The notes beneath the pieces were generated by a model. It saw only the letters and a program-made list of their open reading frames with translations. It had not been told where the DNA came from and ran no database searches. From the NCBI GenBank assembly GCA_965223725.1, contig CBDCXE010000003.1, positions 186,001 to 250,000 of the forward strand: a stretch of DNA of 64,000 nucleotides, given 5' to 3'. The first letter of the stretch is position 1, and every line of letters begins with the position of its first letter. The position numbers and the translations under genes are program-made. This document shows positions 8,240 to 17,081 of this stretch, piece after piece. The DNA comes from CBDCXE01 sp965223725 [NCBI: Nitrospinota bacterium] (GTDB taxonomy: Bacteria; Nitrospinota_A; UBA7883).

Positions 8240-8455
8240 ATGACGAAGAAGACGATAAATATTGATGGCATGAGCTGCGGCCATTGCATAAACTGGATAT
8301 CTGAAGCGCTGGAGAAGATCGATGGGGTGGAGACTGCGAAGGTGAGCCTAGAAGCGCAAAACGCCAACGTGGAATACGACGAAAATATAGTGACCGAGCA
8401 GATGATGCAAGGCGCCATAGAAAAAGCTGGATATACGGTCAAATCATTTACATAA
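8240..8455 (+). CDS. Small heavy-metal-associated (HMA) protein, copper-chaperone type
   Basis: A 71-residue single-domain protein with the metal-binding motif GMSCGHC near residue 10 and a ferredoxin-like HMA fold of normal length (CopZ-like). The ORF extends upstream, but the ATG at 8240 follows a strong AGGAGAGG and gives the canonical domain start, so it was chosen. No P-type ATPase gene is adjacent. It may deliver copper or another soft metal; it lies between the PII-like gene and the multihaem cytochrome gene. A related protein is encoded at 16824-17042. Confidence 0.88.
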   Translation: MTKKTINIDGMSCGHCINWISEALEKIDGVETAKVSLEAQNANVEYDENIVTEQMMQGAIEKAGYTVKSFT

Positions 8456-8490
8456 GCCGGCATACCCCATAACTTCCTCGGATATATAAC

Positions 8491-9720
8491 ATGAGCCGTA
8501 CGGCTTCGGTAATTACAATAGTTGCGACCATTTTTGCGTTGTCGCTGGCGTTCGCTTTTACTGGACCAGGCAAAGGAATTTATAAGCCGGGCCCTTTACT
8601 GTCGGGGCATGAAAGGTTTGGGACCGCTTGCCAGGCTTGTCACGAAAGATGGAGCGACCCATCGGAAGAAAAATGTATAGTTTGCCACCAGCATCTTAAG
8701 AAAGACGACACCCACTCGGCCAAAGCAATGGCGAATCCGGTCAAGGCCGTTATCCCGGCCGAACTGGAGAAGCTAGGCTGTGTGTCATGCCATATGGAGC
8801 ATATGGCTGACATCATTTCATCCGGATATACCGGCCCGCTCGACTTTTGTATCGGTTGCCATCCGGTGGATAAGCTGAACCTGGGGCACAAAAAATTTGG
8901 CAATAAATCGTGCGCCGAATCGTCGTGCCATAACTATCATTACAACCTGCCCGTAGAAGAATTTAAAACTTCCAGTAATGTCCGGCTATTGCCATCTACC
9001 ATAAAGGTAGTAAAGCCAGAGCCGAAAGAGCGCTTTAAAGCGACCGATGAAGTGATGGAGGCCATGCGCGGCTCCAAATTTTATAAATCGAACAAGATAA
9101 TATCCGCCCAGTATAACCTGAGCGATCACAACGGCACTGAGGCCACATGCGACAAGTGCCATAAAACGAAACTCGGTTTGCGAACCCTTCAGCCATCGAT
9201 TAATGTTTGCATGTCTTGCCATGAGTATCAGACCAGGACGTTTGGGTTTGGCAGGCATGGCGCCCCGTCGCGGCTGAAGGTCGCGCCGGCGGAAGATGAA
9301 AGCGCGCAGGTCGGATGCGGGTCGTGCCACGATGTGCACAGCCTGAGGCAGGAAAACTCCAGATATCAGGCATGCGTCCGGTGCCATGAAAATGACCATG
9401 AATTAAATTACAGTAAATCCGGGCATTCGCGGTACCTGACCGACCCTGTGTTTAATCTGAAGCCGATGAAAGGCGCCGACTGCGCCACCTGCCATATGCC
9501 ATTGATGGAAAACGCCCAGGGGGCCACCATGCATAATGAAAGCTATACATCATCATCCAGATGGAAAATGGCTGAAACCGTATGCGTGCGGTGCCACGGC
9601 CTGGAGTTTGCGCTGCGTGGCCTGTATGACAATGGTATGGTCAAGCATGGCTTCACATTCTCGCCAGACTCCACCCCGGTGGGGATTGAATACGGATTCC
9701 GTAAAACGGATGTAAAATAG
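8491..9720 (+). CDS. Multihaem c-type cytochrome (10 CxxCH plus one CX4CH)
   Basis: A 409-residue secreted or membrane-anchored cytochrome. The N-terminus (residues 1-25, SVITIVATIFALSLAFAF) is a signal peptide or anchor. There are ten CxxCH haem motifs (CQACH, CIVCH, CVSCH, CIGCH, CDKCH, CMSCH, CGSCH, CVRCH, CATCH, CVRCH) and one CX4CH (CAESSCH) that could hold an eleventh haem. Many extra histidines could act as distal ligands. It should act in the periplasm as an electron carrier. The next two genes encode a ferredoxin-like protein and a cytochrome-b-like membrane protein, suggesting a single trans-membrane electron-transfer unit. Confidence 0.92.
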   Translation: MSRTASVITIVATIFALSLAFAFTGPGKGIYKPGPLLSGHERFGTACQACHERWSDPSEEKCIVCHQHLKKDDTHSAKAMANPVKAVIPAELEKLGCVSCHMEHMADIISSGYTGPLDFCIGCHPVDKLNLGHKKFGNKSCAESSCHNYHYNLPVEEFKTSSNVRLLPSTIKVVKPEPKERFKATDEVMEAMRGSKFYKSNKIISAQYNLSDHNGTEATCDKCHKTKLGLRTLQPSINVCMSCHEYQTRTFGFGRHGAPSRLKVAPAEDESAQVGCGSCHDVHSLRQENSRYQACVRCHENDHELNYSKSGHSRYLTDPVFNLKPMKGADCATCHMPLMENAQGATMHNESYTSSSRWKMAETVCVRCHGLEFALRGLYDNGMVKHGFTFSPDSTPVGIEYGFRKTDVK

Positions 9721-9753
9721 TAGATATAGACTGTTAGGCTGGTAATTAAGAAA

Positions 9754-11208
9754 ATGTATTCACAATCACAAACATTAAAATCTCTGGTCAATTCACCGCA
9801 ATTGGCGGGCGCCCCGGTGGAAGCGGTGGAAAACCTGATCGAACATGGAGATTTGACCCACATCCCCGCCGGGGAAGTGATCATCGAAGAGGGCGAGTTC
9901 GAGATGATCAGTTACTATGTCCTGGAAGGGAAGTTCCAGATCCGGGTCACCGACAGAGAGACAGGCGAAAAACGCCTGGCATGGGAAGTGGGCCCCGGTA
10001 AAATTCTGGGCGCCATGGCTATATTGGGCGGCACACCCCGCATCGCCGAGGTGAAATGCGTCAAGAACGCCACAATGTTAAGGATAGAGCGGAAGCACCT
10101 GCTCGACTTCCTGGCGGCGGCCCCCACTGTAAAAGCGCGCTTGGATAATACGTATAAGGAAAAGGCGCTTTTGCACGTCTTGATGAAGGTCGACTTTTTC
10201 TCTCATATAGAAGGGCCGGTGATGCAGGCGCTGGCCAAGAAGGTCGAACTGAAGTTCTATAAAAAGGGTGACGTGATCTTCTATCACGGGGACCGGGCCG
10301 AAGAGTTTTTCATGATCCGGGACGGATTCGTGAAGGTTTCCCGCGCCATCAGCGAGGCGGACGCCGCGTTTTTCGATTCCCGGTTCGACAAGACCCAGAT
10401 AAACCCGATGAAAGAGCAGAAAGATGAAGAGTTCATTATGGGCTATATTGGCCCGGGCCAATATTTCGGCGAGCTGGCGCTGTTCGATAACCGAAGACGC
10501 TCCGCCACGGTCACGGCGTTGACCCGGCTGGAACTGGTGGTTATCACAAGAAATGATTTCCAGGCCCTGATACTGCGCTATCCGGAGATAGGGCAGAGGA
10601 TGCGGGAAGTGGCGGATTATCGATATGCAAGTGACAAACAGCTGGCCCAGTCGAAGCAGGATATGCTCAAATGGGTGGCCAGCCATGACATACTGGCGGC
10701 GGAGTCGCTGTTGATCCTGGATCTGAACCAATGCATGCGCTGCCTCAACTGCATCAGCGCCTGCGCCAAGCTCCATGACGGCGTCACCCGCATCACCCAT
10801 AACGGTGTGCGCTATAAAAATATATTGATACCCACATCGTGCCGCCACTGCCGCGAACCGACCTGCATGATAGGCTGCCCCACCGGCGCGATACAGCGCG
10901 ACATCCATGGCGAAGTGTTCCACACCGATTCATGTATCGGGTGCGGCAATTGCGCGTCTCGGTGCCCCTTTGGCAATATCAGCATTGTGGAGCTGAGCAG
11001 CGGTAAAAAGTGGTGGGCGCGTCCGGGCCGTGGCAACGGTGGATCCCCGAAGGCGCGGATCCCCGCCAAGATAGACAAGCGTGCCGTTAAATGCGATATG
11101 TGTATGGATTACGATTACATGGGTTGCGAGCATAACTGCCCCACGGGCGCCATCAAATCGGTCAAGCCATCCGAATATTTCGCCAAATATTCACAGGAAG
11201 ACAAATGA
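9754..11208 (+). CDS. Cyclic-nucleotide-binding (x2) / four-cluster 4Fe-4S ferredoxin fusion
   Basis: A 484-residue cytoplasmic protein with two cNMP-binding (CRP-like) domains at about residues 25-125 and 150-275. The second has the phosphate-cassette-like FGELALFDNRRRSATVTA. A ferredoxin part follows at about 326-465 with four cysteine groups: CMRCLNCISAC, CRHCREPTCMIGCP, CIGCGNCASRCP and CDMCMDYDYMGCEHNCP. That layout matches the electron-transfer subunits of the DmsB/HycB type, so four clusters are expected. No catalytic subunit is encoded nearby. It overlaps the next gene by 4 bases, so the two subunits are probably made together. The nucleotide domains suggest allosteric control of electron flow. 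Confidence 0.88.
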   Translation: MYSQSQTLKSLVNSPQLAGAPVEAVENLIEHGDLTHIPAGEVIIEEGEFEMISYYVLEGKFQIRVTDRETGEKRLAWEVGPGKILGAMAILGGTPRIAEVKCVKNATMLRIERKHLLDFLAAAPTVKARLDNTYKEKALLHVLMKVDFFSHIEGPVMQALAKKVELKFYKKGDVIFYHGDRAEEFFMIRDGFVKVSRAISEADAAFFDSRFDKTQINPMKEQKDEEFIMGYIGPGQYFGELALFDNRRRSATVTALTRLELVVITRNDFQALILRYPEIGQRMREVADYRYASDKQLAQSKQDMLKWVASHDILAAESLLILDLNQCMRCLNCISACAKLHDGVTRITHNGVRYKNILIPTSCRHCREPTCMIGCPTGAIQRDIHGEVFHTDSCIGCGNCASRCPFGNISIVELSSGKKWWARPGRGNGGSPKARIPAKIDKRAVKCDMCMDYDYMGCEHNCPTGAIKSVKPSEYFAKYSQEDK

Positions 11209-12017
11209 CCGACGAAGCTTATCGTTTATTGGCCCTTAGCGCGGCCACGGTATTGATCGCATTCGGTATTGGTTTCGTAGAGCCGTTCGCCTATGAGAGG
11301 TCGTTTGGATCATTTTCCATCAAGCCGTATTTCGGTTGGCTAACCTTGCTTTTTGCCATCGTCTCTGCGTTATACAGCCTCCGCAAAAGGGTTGTCATAC
11401 AGCTCCCGGGCAGACTAATTGTCTGGAAACTGGCGCACATAATCCTTGGCCTTACCGTGCTGGTCCTGATGTATCTGCATTCTGGCGGGGCCATGGGGCA
11501 AGGAGCTTCGCTGGCGGTAAATTTACTGGTGGTCGGGCTGCTGCTGACTGGGGTCTGGGGCATAATTAACCAGGGATTGATACCCAGGATAATGACCGAA
11601 TCGTTGGAGGATCCGGTCTATAAAAGCGAATTGCAAGATGATGTGAACGAAATGCTAAAAGAAATCTCTGATGATCTGGACGAGCAGTCACCCGAGTTTA
11701 ACCGGATCTACCAGCGCCATATATTACCGGCGATCACTCTGGAACATCCCACGGAAGGTAACCAGAAAGCGCTCTATCAACGTTACGACCCATCCTCCAA
11801 CGATCCCACCGCCGCCATCCAAGACCTGAACGCCATGAGCCTGGGTGAAATTGAAGATTTCTACCAAATGGCCGAGAAGGTGATGGACATTGTGGAAATC
11901 CGCCGAAGCCAGACTTATCAGCGTAACATGAACCATTGGCTTGTTTGGCACGTGGGTATGACCGCGGCGTTGGGTGTGGCCCTTTTTTTCCATGTGCTCG
12001 CTTCGCTATATTTTTAA
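11205..12017 (+). CDS. Cytochrome-b-like membrane subunit
   Basis: A 270-residue integral membrane protein with about four N-terminal segments, a long polar loop at about 130-240, and one C-terminal segment. Histidines 78 and 92 in one pair of helical turns, and 249 and 263 in the last helix, are each 14 residues apart. This is the spacing used to ligate two stacked b haems. I recognise no named family. With the overlapping ferredoxin gene and the multihaem cytochrome upstream, it most likely carries electrons between the cytoplasmic FeS protein and periplasmic haems. The haem assignment is inference. Confidence 0.65.
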   Translation: MTDEAYRLLALSAATVLIAFGIGFVEPFAYERSFGSFSIKPYFGWLTLLFAIVSALYSLRKRVVIQLPGRLIVWKLAHIILGLTVLVLMYLHSGGAMGQGASLAVNLLVVGLLLTGVWGIINQGLIPRIMTESLEDPVYKSELQDDVNEMLKEISDDLDEQSPEFNRIYQRHILPAITLEHPTEGNQKALYQRYDPSSNDPTAAIQDLNAMSLGEIEDFYQMAEKVMDIVEIRRSQTYQRNMNHWLVWHVGMTAALGVALFFHVLASLYF

Positions 12018-12074
12018 TGGAACTCTGGAATGGTTTGTTATAGTATTGAAAAAGTTTAATTTGGGAGATTGTTA

Positions 12075-12446
12075 ATGAGTGATACATTGAAAAAAGTTTT
12101 ATTGATAGTGACCACCAGCGATGAAGAGACCTTCCGCGCAGGGATGCTCAACGCCGCCAACCTGCTGGCGTCTGATGTAGAGGTGCAGTTTTTCATCAGC
12201 CAGCAAGCGTGCAATTTTTTTACCAAAAGCAGTTTTGACAGCGCGCCGGATGGGACAACGACTGTGAAGGGCCGGGTCACCGATGCGATGAAACTTGGGG
12301 CCAGTATAATTATCTGCCGAACAGCCATCGCCAACTATGGCCTGGGGCCGGAGGATTTCATCGACGGTGTGGACGCCACAAAAGGCTGGATGGATATCGT
12401 TGATGACCAGATCGATCCTAACGTACAGGTTGTGTGGGTTGGATAG
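12075..12446 (+). CDS. DsrE-like small protein
   Basis: A 123-residue protein that resembles the DsrE/DsrF-like fold: KKVLLIVTTSDEETFRAGMLNAANLLASDVEVQFF, then a segment with cysteine (ASIIICRTAIANYGL) and an EDFIDGVDATKGWMDIVDD tail. GGGAG lies seven bases before the ATG at 12075. DsrE-like proteins take part in sulfur relay or persulfide transfer, but many are uncharacterised; one cysteine near residue 80 could be the carrier. It follows the electron-transfer cluster on the same strand and may belong to it. Confidence 0.75.
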   Translation: MSDTLKKVLLIVTTSDEETFRAGMLNAANLLASDVEVQFFISQQACNFFTKSSFDSAPDGTTTVKGRVTDAMKLGASIIICRTAIANYGLGPEDFIDGVDATKGWMDIVDDQIDPNVQVVWVG

Positions 12447-12461
12447 AAGCCTGTCAGGCTG

Positions 12462-14066
12462 TCAATCTATTATAGTGTCATTCAGATAACGGTCATCCTT
12501 GTCCGGATGGTCCAGATTATAGTGCAAACCGCGGGATTCTTTTCTGGCAATGGCGCAATCGATTATCAGCTCTGCGCATAACGCCAGGTTGCGCAGCTCC
12601 AGCAGATCCGGGGTGACCACAAAGTCCCAGTAATATTCGTTTATCTCTTGCCGGATAAACTCTATCCGGCTTTTTGCCCGGGCCAGCCGCTTGTCGGTCC
12701 GCACGATACCCACATAGTTCCACATCAGGCGGCGGATCTCGTCCCACAGATGGCTGATCACCACCAGCTCGTCGGCGTCCACCGCGGCGCCCTTGTTCCA
12801 TGGCGGAGTTTCAGGCGCCGGGCTGTGCTTTACAGATTCCAGCCATTCGCGGCATGCGTCGGCCACACCGTTGGCGAATACCACCGCCTCCAGTAAGGAG
12901 TTGCTCGCTAACCGGTTGGCGCCATGCACACCGGTGCAGGATACTTCGCCTATGGCGAACAGGCCTGGTATGGTCGTCCTTGCTTTGATATCGGTGACCA
13001 CACCGCCACACATATAATGCGCCGCCGGCACCACCGGAATTGGCTCTTTGGTCGGGTCGAACCCGTATTGCATGCAGGTTTCATAAATATTCGGGAACCG
13101 GTCGATGGACCGCTCGGAGCCGATCACGGTGGCATCGAGGAAAACAGAGTCCGCGCCGCTTTTTTTCATTTCGTGGTCGATGGCCCTGGCCACAATGTCC
13201 CGGGGCGCCAGGCAACCCATGTCGTGATATTTTTCCATGAATTCAGAGCCGTCCTCCAGCTTCAGGATGGCCCCTTCGCCACGGACCGCCTCCGAGATCA
13301 GGAACGATTTGGCCTGGGGATGGTAAAGGCAGGTGGGGTGGAACTGCATAAACTCCATATTGGCGATTGAAGCGCCAATTCTCCGGGCCATGGCCACACC
13401 ATCACCGCTGGCGATATCCGGGTTGGAAGTATACAGATATACTTTGCCCGCTCCGCCGGTGGCCAGCAATGTGGCGTCCGCCTGAAACGTGATGATGTCT
13501 CCGGAGGCCCTGTCCTGCACATAGGCGCCCAGGCATCGGTCCTGTTTGGAGCCAGGCGCCACGCTTTGATCGATTTTCGCCATAGAGATCAGATTCACAC
13601 ACATATGGTTTTCGAAAATTTTGATCTGCGGGTTTTGCCTGGCCTGGCTGATCAACGCGCGCTCTATCTCCGCGCCGGTGGTGTCCTTCGCATGGGCGAT
13701 CCGCCGGAATGAATGGCCGCCCTCTTTGCCAAGCTCCAGCTCGTCGTCATCTTCACTTCTGCTGAACTGCACGCCGAAATCGATCAGCTCCTGGATCATA
13801 CTTGGCCCATTCTCCACCAGGAACCGAACCACACTCTCCTTGCAGAGCCCCTGGCCGGCGTATAAAGTATCCTTGATATGAGATTCGAACGAATCACCCT
13901 CGCCCAGCACGGCGGCGATACCCCCTTGCGCATAATTGGTGTTCGATTCCGCCAGTTCCTTTTTGGTGACCAGGGCCACTTCGCCCATGTCCGCCAGCTT
14001 CAAGGCGCAGGATAATCCGGCGATGCCAGACCCTATTACCAGGAAACGGGAAGTTACATTAGTCAC
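12462..14066 (-). CDS. nadB: L-aspartate oxidase
   Basis: FAD-dependent oxidase that converts L-aspartate to iminoaspartate, the first step of de novo NAD synthesis. The 534-residue product has the dinucleotide motif VIGSGIAGLSCALKLA, the quinone/fumarate-type segments ESNTNYAQGGIAAVLGEGDS and HAKDTTGAEIERALISQA, the active-site region GGAGKVYLYTSNPDIASGDG and AAHYMCGGVVTDIKARTTIPG. This composition and length separate it from fumarate reductase and succinate dehydrogenase flavoproteins. It converges with the DsrE-like gene. nadA and nadC are not in the window. Confidence 0.96.
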   Translation of the reverse strand: MTNVTSRFLVIGSGIAGLSCALKLADMGEVALVTKKELAESNTNYAQGGIAAVLGEGDSFESHIKDTLYAGQGLCKESVVRFLVENGPSMIQELIDFGVQFSRSEDDDELELGKEGGHSFRRIAHAKDTTGAEIERALISQARQNPQIKIFENHMCVNLISMAKIDQSVAPGSKQDRCLGAYVQDRASGDIITFQADATLLATGGAGKVYLYTSNPDIASGDGVAMARRIGASIANMEFMQFHPTCLYHPQAKSFLISEAVRGEGAILKLEDGSEFMEKYHDMGCLAPRDIVARAIDHEMKKSGADSVFLDATVIGSERSIDRFPNIYETCMQYGFDPTKEPIPVVPAAHYMCGGVVTDIKARTTIPGLFAIGEVSCTGVHGANRLASNSLLEAVVFANGVADACREWLESVKHSPAPETPPWNKGAAVDADELVVISHLWDEIRRLMWNYVGIVRTDKRLARAKSRIEFIRQEINEYYWDFVVTPDLLELRNLALCAELIIDCAIARKESRGLHYNLDHPDKDDRYLNDTIID

Positions 14067-14096
14067 AGTGTCAGCCAGCTTTACTGCTTATCGAAG

Positions 14097-14795
14097 CTAG
14101 GCGCGAAACTCGAAAGTGTAGGAGCCGATGCTGAATTGATCTTCATCAGCAAGCTTATGATTTGTGATCTTGTTGCCGTTCATCTTCAGCTTGGAATACC
14201 CGCCCTGATAGGCGATAAAATAACCGTCGGCAGATTTGGTGACGCTGGCGGCTACTTTGCCGATGAAAAAGCCGCTGATCTTTATATCAGAATTGGGGCC
14301 AGAGCCGATCAATGTGGTTTCCTTTTCCAGCCTGAAGGCCTTTGGAGGGCCGGATGATTGATGGATCAATATTTTCGAAGGTTTTTCTTCCGCTTCCTTT
14401 TTCGCCAGGGTTGATTCACTTATTATATTTCTGATTTGCCCTGTATCCACCATAACGGTCATCCCTCCGATATCATCTTCGCGATCGAAAGCGTCAACCG
14501 GGCTCGATTCCTCATCCGGGTTGCGATATTTCAGGTGGAACCGCCCTATGGTAATCACATCGCCGGAGCGCAGCTCCTGCACCGCCACTTGCTTGGAATT
14601 AATAAAGGTGCCGTTGGTACTGTCCAAATCGTGGACTATGAACCTGTTCCCCACTTTTTCGATCTTTACATGGGCGGCGGATACTGTAGGGTTTTTCAGG
14701 ATGATATCCCCCTTTTCGCGCCCCACAGCAATGGTCTTTATAAGATTAATCTCTTTAAAGACTTTATCCTTACTGGATATAGTTAACGTAGCCAT
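14097..14795 (-). CDS. Protein with two FHA domains
   Basis: A 232-residue cytoplasmic protein with one typical forkhead-associated domain at about residues 15-90 (VGREKGDIILKNPTVSAAHV and HDLDSTNGTFINSK) and a second, degenerate one from about 145 to the end (LIGSGPNSDIKISG). FHA domains bind phosphothreonine peptides. The linker contains MTVMVDTGQIR, rich in threonine, which could itself be a phosphorylation site. It is divergent from the FimV-like gene upstream. A third FHA protein with the same style of domain is at 28495-30780. Confidence 0.88.
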   Translation of the reverse strand: MATLTISSKDKVFKEINLIKTIAVGREKGDIILKNPTVSAAHVKIEKVGNRFIVHDLDSTNGTFINSKQVAVQELRSGDVITIGRFHLKYRNPDEESSPVDAFDREDDIGGMTVMVDTGQIRNIISESTLAKKEAEEKPSKILIHQSSGPPKAFRLEKETTLIGSGPNSDIKISGFFIGKVAASVTKSADGYFIAYQGGYSKLKMNGNKITNHKLADEDQFSIGSYTFEFRA

Positions 14796-14849
14796 TCACA
14801 ACTCAAAGATTTATATGACTATGTGTTATTGCACAGATCAATATACAAT

Positions 14850-14878
14850 TATATATTATAACTTGCGGTCCTTGTAAA
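14850..14878 (-). promoter_or_regulatory. Predicted promoter for the double-FHA gene
   Basis: On the minus strand TTTACA (complement at 14873-14878) and TATATA (complement at 14850-14855) are 17 bases apart, about 55 bases before the FHA start. Assigned by eye. Confidence 0.4.
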
Positions 14879-14990
14879 GTACAGTTTTTAATCTGGTTTT
14901 CCCGCCAGCCGGGGTGGGTCGTTTTATTTCCCGGAACGCCGCGCTGTTCAACGGTTCAGCCTGGCTTGCCCGCCGGAAGCATATCACCGA

Positions 14991-15018
14991 TTGAAATCTT
15001 ATAGGATTATAGTAGAAT
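14991..15018 (+). promoter_or_regulatory. Predicted promoter for the FimV-like gene
   Basis: TTGAAA at 14991-14996 and TAGAAT at 15013-15018 are separated by 16 bases, 70 bases upstream of the FimV-like start. The rest of the 293-base divergent gap shows no gene. Confidence 0.42.
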
Positions 15019-15088
15019 ACACACAACATACGAGTGTGGCTGGTTACGATAGCCGGTCAGTTGTCAGTAGTATTTTATTAAAATAGTA

Positions 15089-16804
15089 ATGTTATCAAGC
15101 AGATTCAATAAAACCTGGTTCTTCTATAGTTTTCCAATTACGCTTCTGATAGCGCTGGTAACGCTGGACGCAGGGGTCGGCCATGCCTTTTCGCTGGGCA
15201 AAATCCGGGTCACCGGCGCCTTCGAAAGCCCGTTCCGGGCGGAAATCCCTGTGCGCTCCAACGGTATGGAAGGTCTGCAGGCGTGGCTGGGGGACGAAAA
15301 CGATTACCGGAAAATGGGGCTGGAGCGGCCAGCGATCATAGACACCCTGTCGCTGGAGGTGGCCGACCATCCAATCCATAGCGACCAGAAAATTATCTAT
15401 ATCACCGGCACAGAGCCGATATCACAGCCCTCATTCAACCTGGCCATCAAAGCCGCGTTGGGCAGCGGCGTGATCCTGGAGAATTATTTTCTGGCGCTTG
15501 ACTTCCAGAAAAACCTCAGCCTGGAAGCGCCCACCACCAAAGAGGAACGCGAAGAGATGAAAAAGGTCGCCAGCGAGCTTGAAGCGCTGCGCCCCGGGGC
15601 GGATAAAAAAATCGTAGACCAGGAACAGGCCGCCGTGGTGGAAGGGGCGGAGCTGATGTCGGAGCTGGACAAAATCCGCGCCGAGGAAGAGATAGCGGAA
15701 GCGAAGAGAAATAACAGAAACGCCGATAAACCGGCGGCGGTGGTGAAAAAGAAAAGCGTGACCATGAAAGAGCCTGCCGTTGTGGAGCGGGAAATAACAT
15801 CTGTAGATATAGAAACAGCATATATAGACCCAAAGCCTGCAGCTCAAACAGCTAAACAGGAGACAGCGCCACAGAAAAAAGCGTCCGATGTGATGGCGAT
15901 AGCCTTATCTTCCGACCCGGCGAAGAACCGGTATGATGTGGTGGGCGGCGACACCTTGTACCAGGTCGCCAAAAAACTGGGCGCCACCGACAAGGACCTG
16001 GATCGCGTGGTGGTAGCGTTGTGGAAAGATAATAAAGAGCATTTCATCGATGGCAACATTCATGGGCTGCTGAAAGGGCGGACCCTCGATTTTTCCAGCG
16101 TAAACGAAACCTTTCACAATACAACGCATGAAGAAGCGAACAAAGTGATCATGGGACAGTGGCCCGAATGGCAAGCGTTCAGAAGATCGTTAAAACCGGC
16201 GCCGGTGATGAAAGCGAAAGCCGCGCCTGCGGATCGACCGGCAAAAAAAGCTGCTGGTGGCGACCTTACCGTGGAGCCGGTCGGCCTGGAGATGTCCGCC
16301 GAGGAACAGGCATCGCTGGCGGACGAGTCGGCGCCGGAGGAAACGCAAAGCCATCCCTATGTGTTGCATGTGGCGTCGTTCAAAAAGCGGGACGACGCGC
16401 GGGAGCTGGTGTCGCTGTTGCGGAGCAAGGGTGTGAGCGCGTTTGAAGTGTTAAGCTCCATCGCTAATAAAGGTGAATGGTACCGGGTTGTGACGAACCG
16501 GTTCGATTCTCCGGCGGAGGCGGAGGAATTTTCCGAGAAGATCGGCAAGCTGGGCGTCTCCCGATACACCCGCATCCTCAACCTGCCGTACGCCATACAG
16601 ATAGGCGCCGATATCGGGCAGGCGGAAGCGAAGACCAAGCTGGACGAATTATACAAAGCCGGAATTTCCGCATACAGCATGGACAGCGGCAGGGAAGGCT
16701 ATGTGCGGCTCTACTCCGGCGCGTTCGAGTCGGCGGCGAGCGCGGACCTGGCGATGGACTCTCTTCCTCAAATCGGCATACGTTATAGCGTGGTCCAGCC
16801 TTGA
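15089..16804 (+). CDS. FimV-like envelope protein with LysM-like and SPOR domains
   Basis: A 571-residue exported protein. Residues 12-33 form a signal peptide/anchor. Residues about 33-140 match the FimV N-terminal domain: FSLGKIRVTGAFESPFRAEI, the middle DTLSLEV and a LENYFLALDF end. A charged, alanine/lysine-rich coiled region follows, then a LysM-like segment at about 288-335 (GGDTLYQVAKKLGATDKDL) and two SPOR-like repeats from about 425 (YVLHVASFKKRDDARELVSLL and YAIQIGADIGQAEAKTKLDEL). FimV proteins bind peptidoglycan and organise polar type IV pilus machinery. It precedes an HMA gene on the same strand. Confidence 0.82.
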   Translation: MLSSRFNKTWFFYSFPITLLIALVTLDAGVGHAFSLGKIRVTGAFESPFRAEIPVRSNGMEGLQAWLGDENDYRKMGLERPAIIDTLSLEVADHPIHSDQKIIYITGTEPISQPSFNLAIKAALGSGVILENYFLALDFQKNLSLEAPTTKEEREEMKKVASELEALRPGADKKIVDQEQAAVVEGAELMSELDKIRAEEEIAEAKRNNRNADKPAAVVKKKSVTMKEPAVVEREITSVDIETAYIDPKPAAQTAKQETAPQKKASDVMAIALSSDPAKNRYDVVGGDTLYQVAKKLGATDKDLDRVVVALWKDNKEHFIDGNIHGLLKGRTLDFSSVNETFHNTTHEEANKVIMGQWPEWQAFRRSLKPAPVMKAKAAPADRPAKKAAGGDLTVEPVGLEMSAEEQASLADESAPEETQSHPYVLHVASFKKRDDARELVSLLRSKGVSAFEVLSSIANKGEWYRVVTNRFDSPAEAEEFSEKIGKLGVSRYTRILNLPYAIQIGADIGQAEAKTKLDELYKAGISAYSMDSGREGYVRLYSGAFESAASADLAMDSLPQIGIRYSVVQP

Positions 16805-16823
16805 TCGGGCACGGCTTCATTTT

Positions 16824-17042
16824 ATGGCAAGTGAAATAAAACTTTTAATCAAGGGTATGTCTTGCGGTCGGTGTGTAAAGGAGGCCAAGGACGCGCTGGA
16901 GGGCGTGTATGGTGTGGAGCAGGTGGCGCTGAGCATGGTGAAAGGCACGGCCCGGATAACATACGATGAGAATATCGTGGGCAAGGAACGATTTATCCAG
17001 ACAATAAACGACATCGGCTTTGAGTCTGATAGTGATCAATAG
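16824..17042 (+). CDS. Small HMA metal-binding protein (second copy)
   Basis: A 72-residue single HMA domain with the metal motif GMSCGRC near residue 11 and the usual CopZ-like length. The frame is open upstream inside the FimV-like gene; I chose the ATG at 16824, which gives the canonical domain. It shares the DENIV segment with the copy at 8240-8455, suggesting a within-genome duplication. No transporter gene is beside it. Confidence 0.85.
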   Translation: MASEIKLLIKGMSCGRCVKEAKDALEGVYGVEQVALSMVKGTARITYDENIVGKERFIQTINDIGFESDSDQ

Positions 17043-17081
17043 CATATGGTAAACAATTAAATTCGAGGATTTTCAGAATAG

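Noticed and set aside
10078-10923. 281-residue open frame on the minus strand
   Set aside because: It is antisense to the cNMP/ferredoxin fusion, which is supported by cysteine motifs and domain order. No credible start or family match.
12446-12475. Short inverted repeat AGCCTGTCAGGCT between convergent genes
   Set aside because: The stem is only six base pairs and is not followed by a T run on either strand, so a terminator is not supported.
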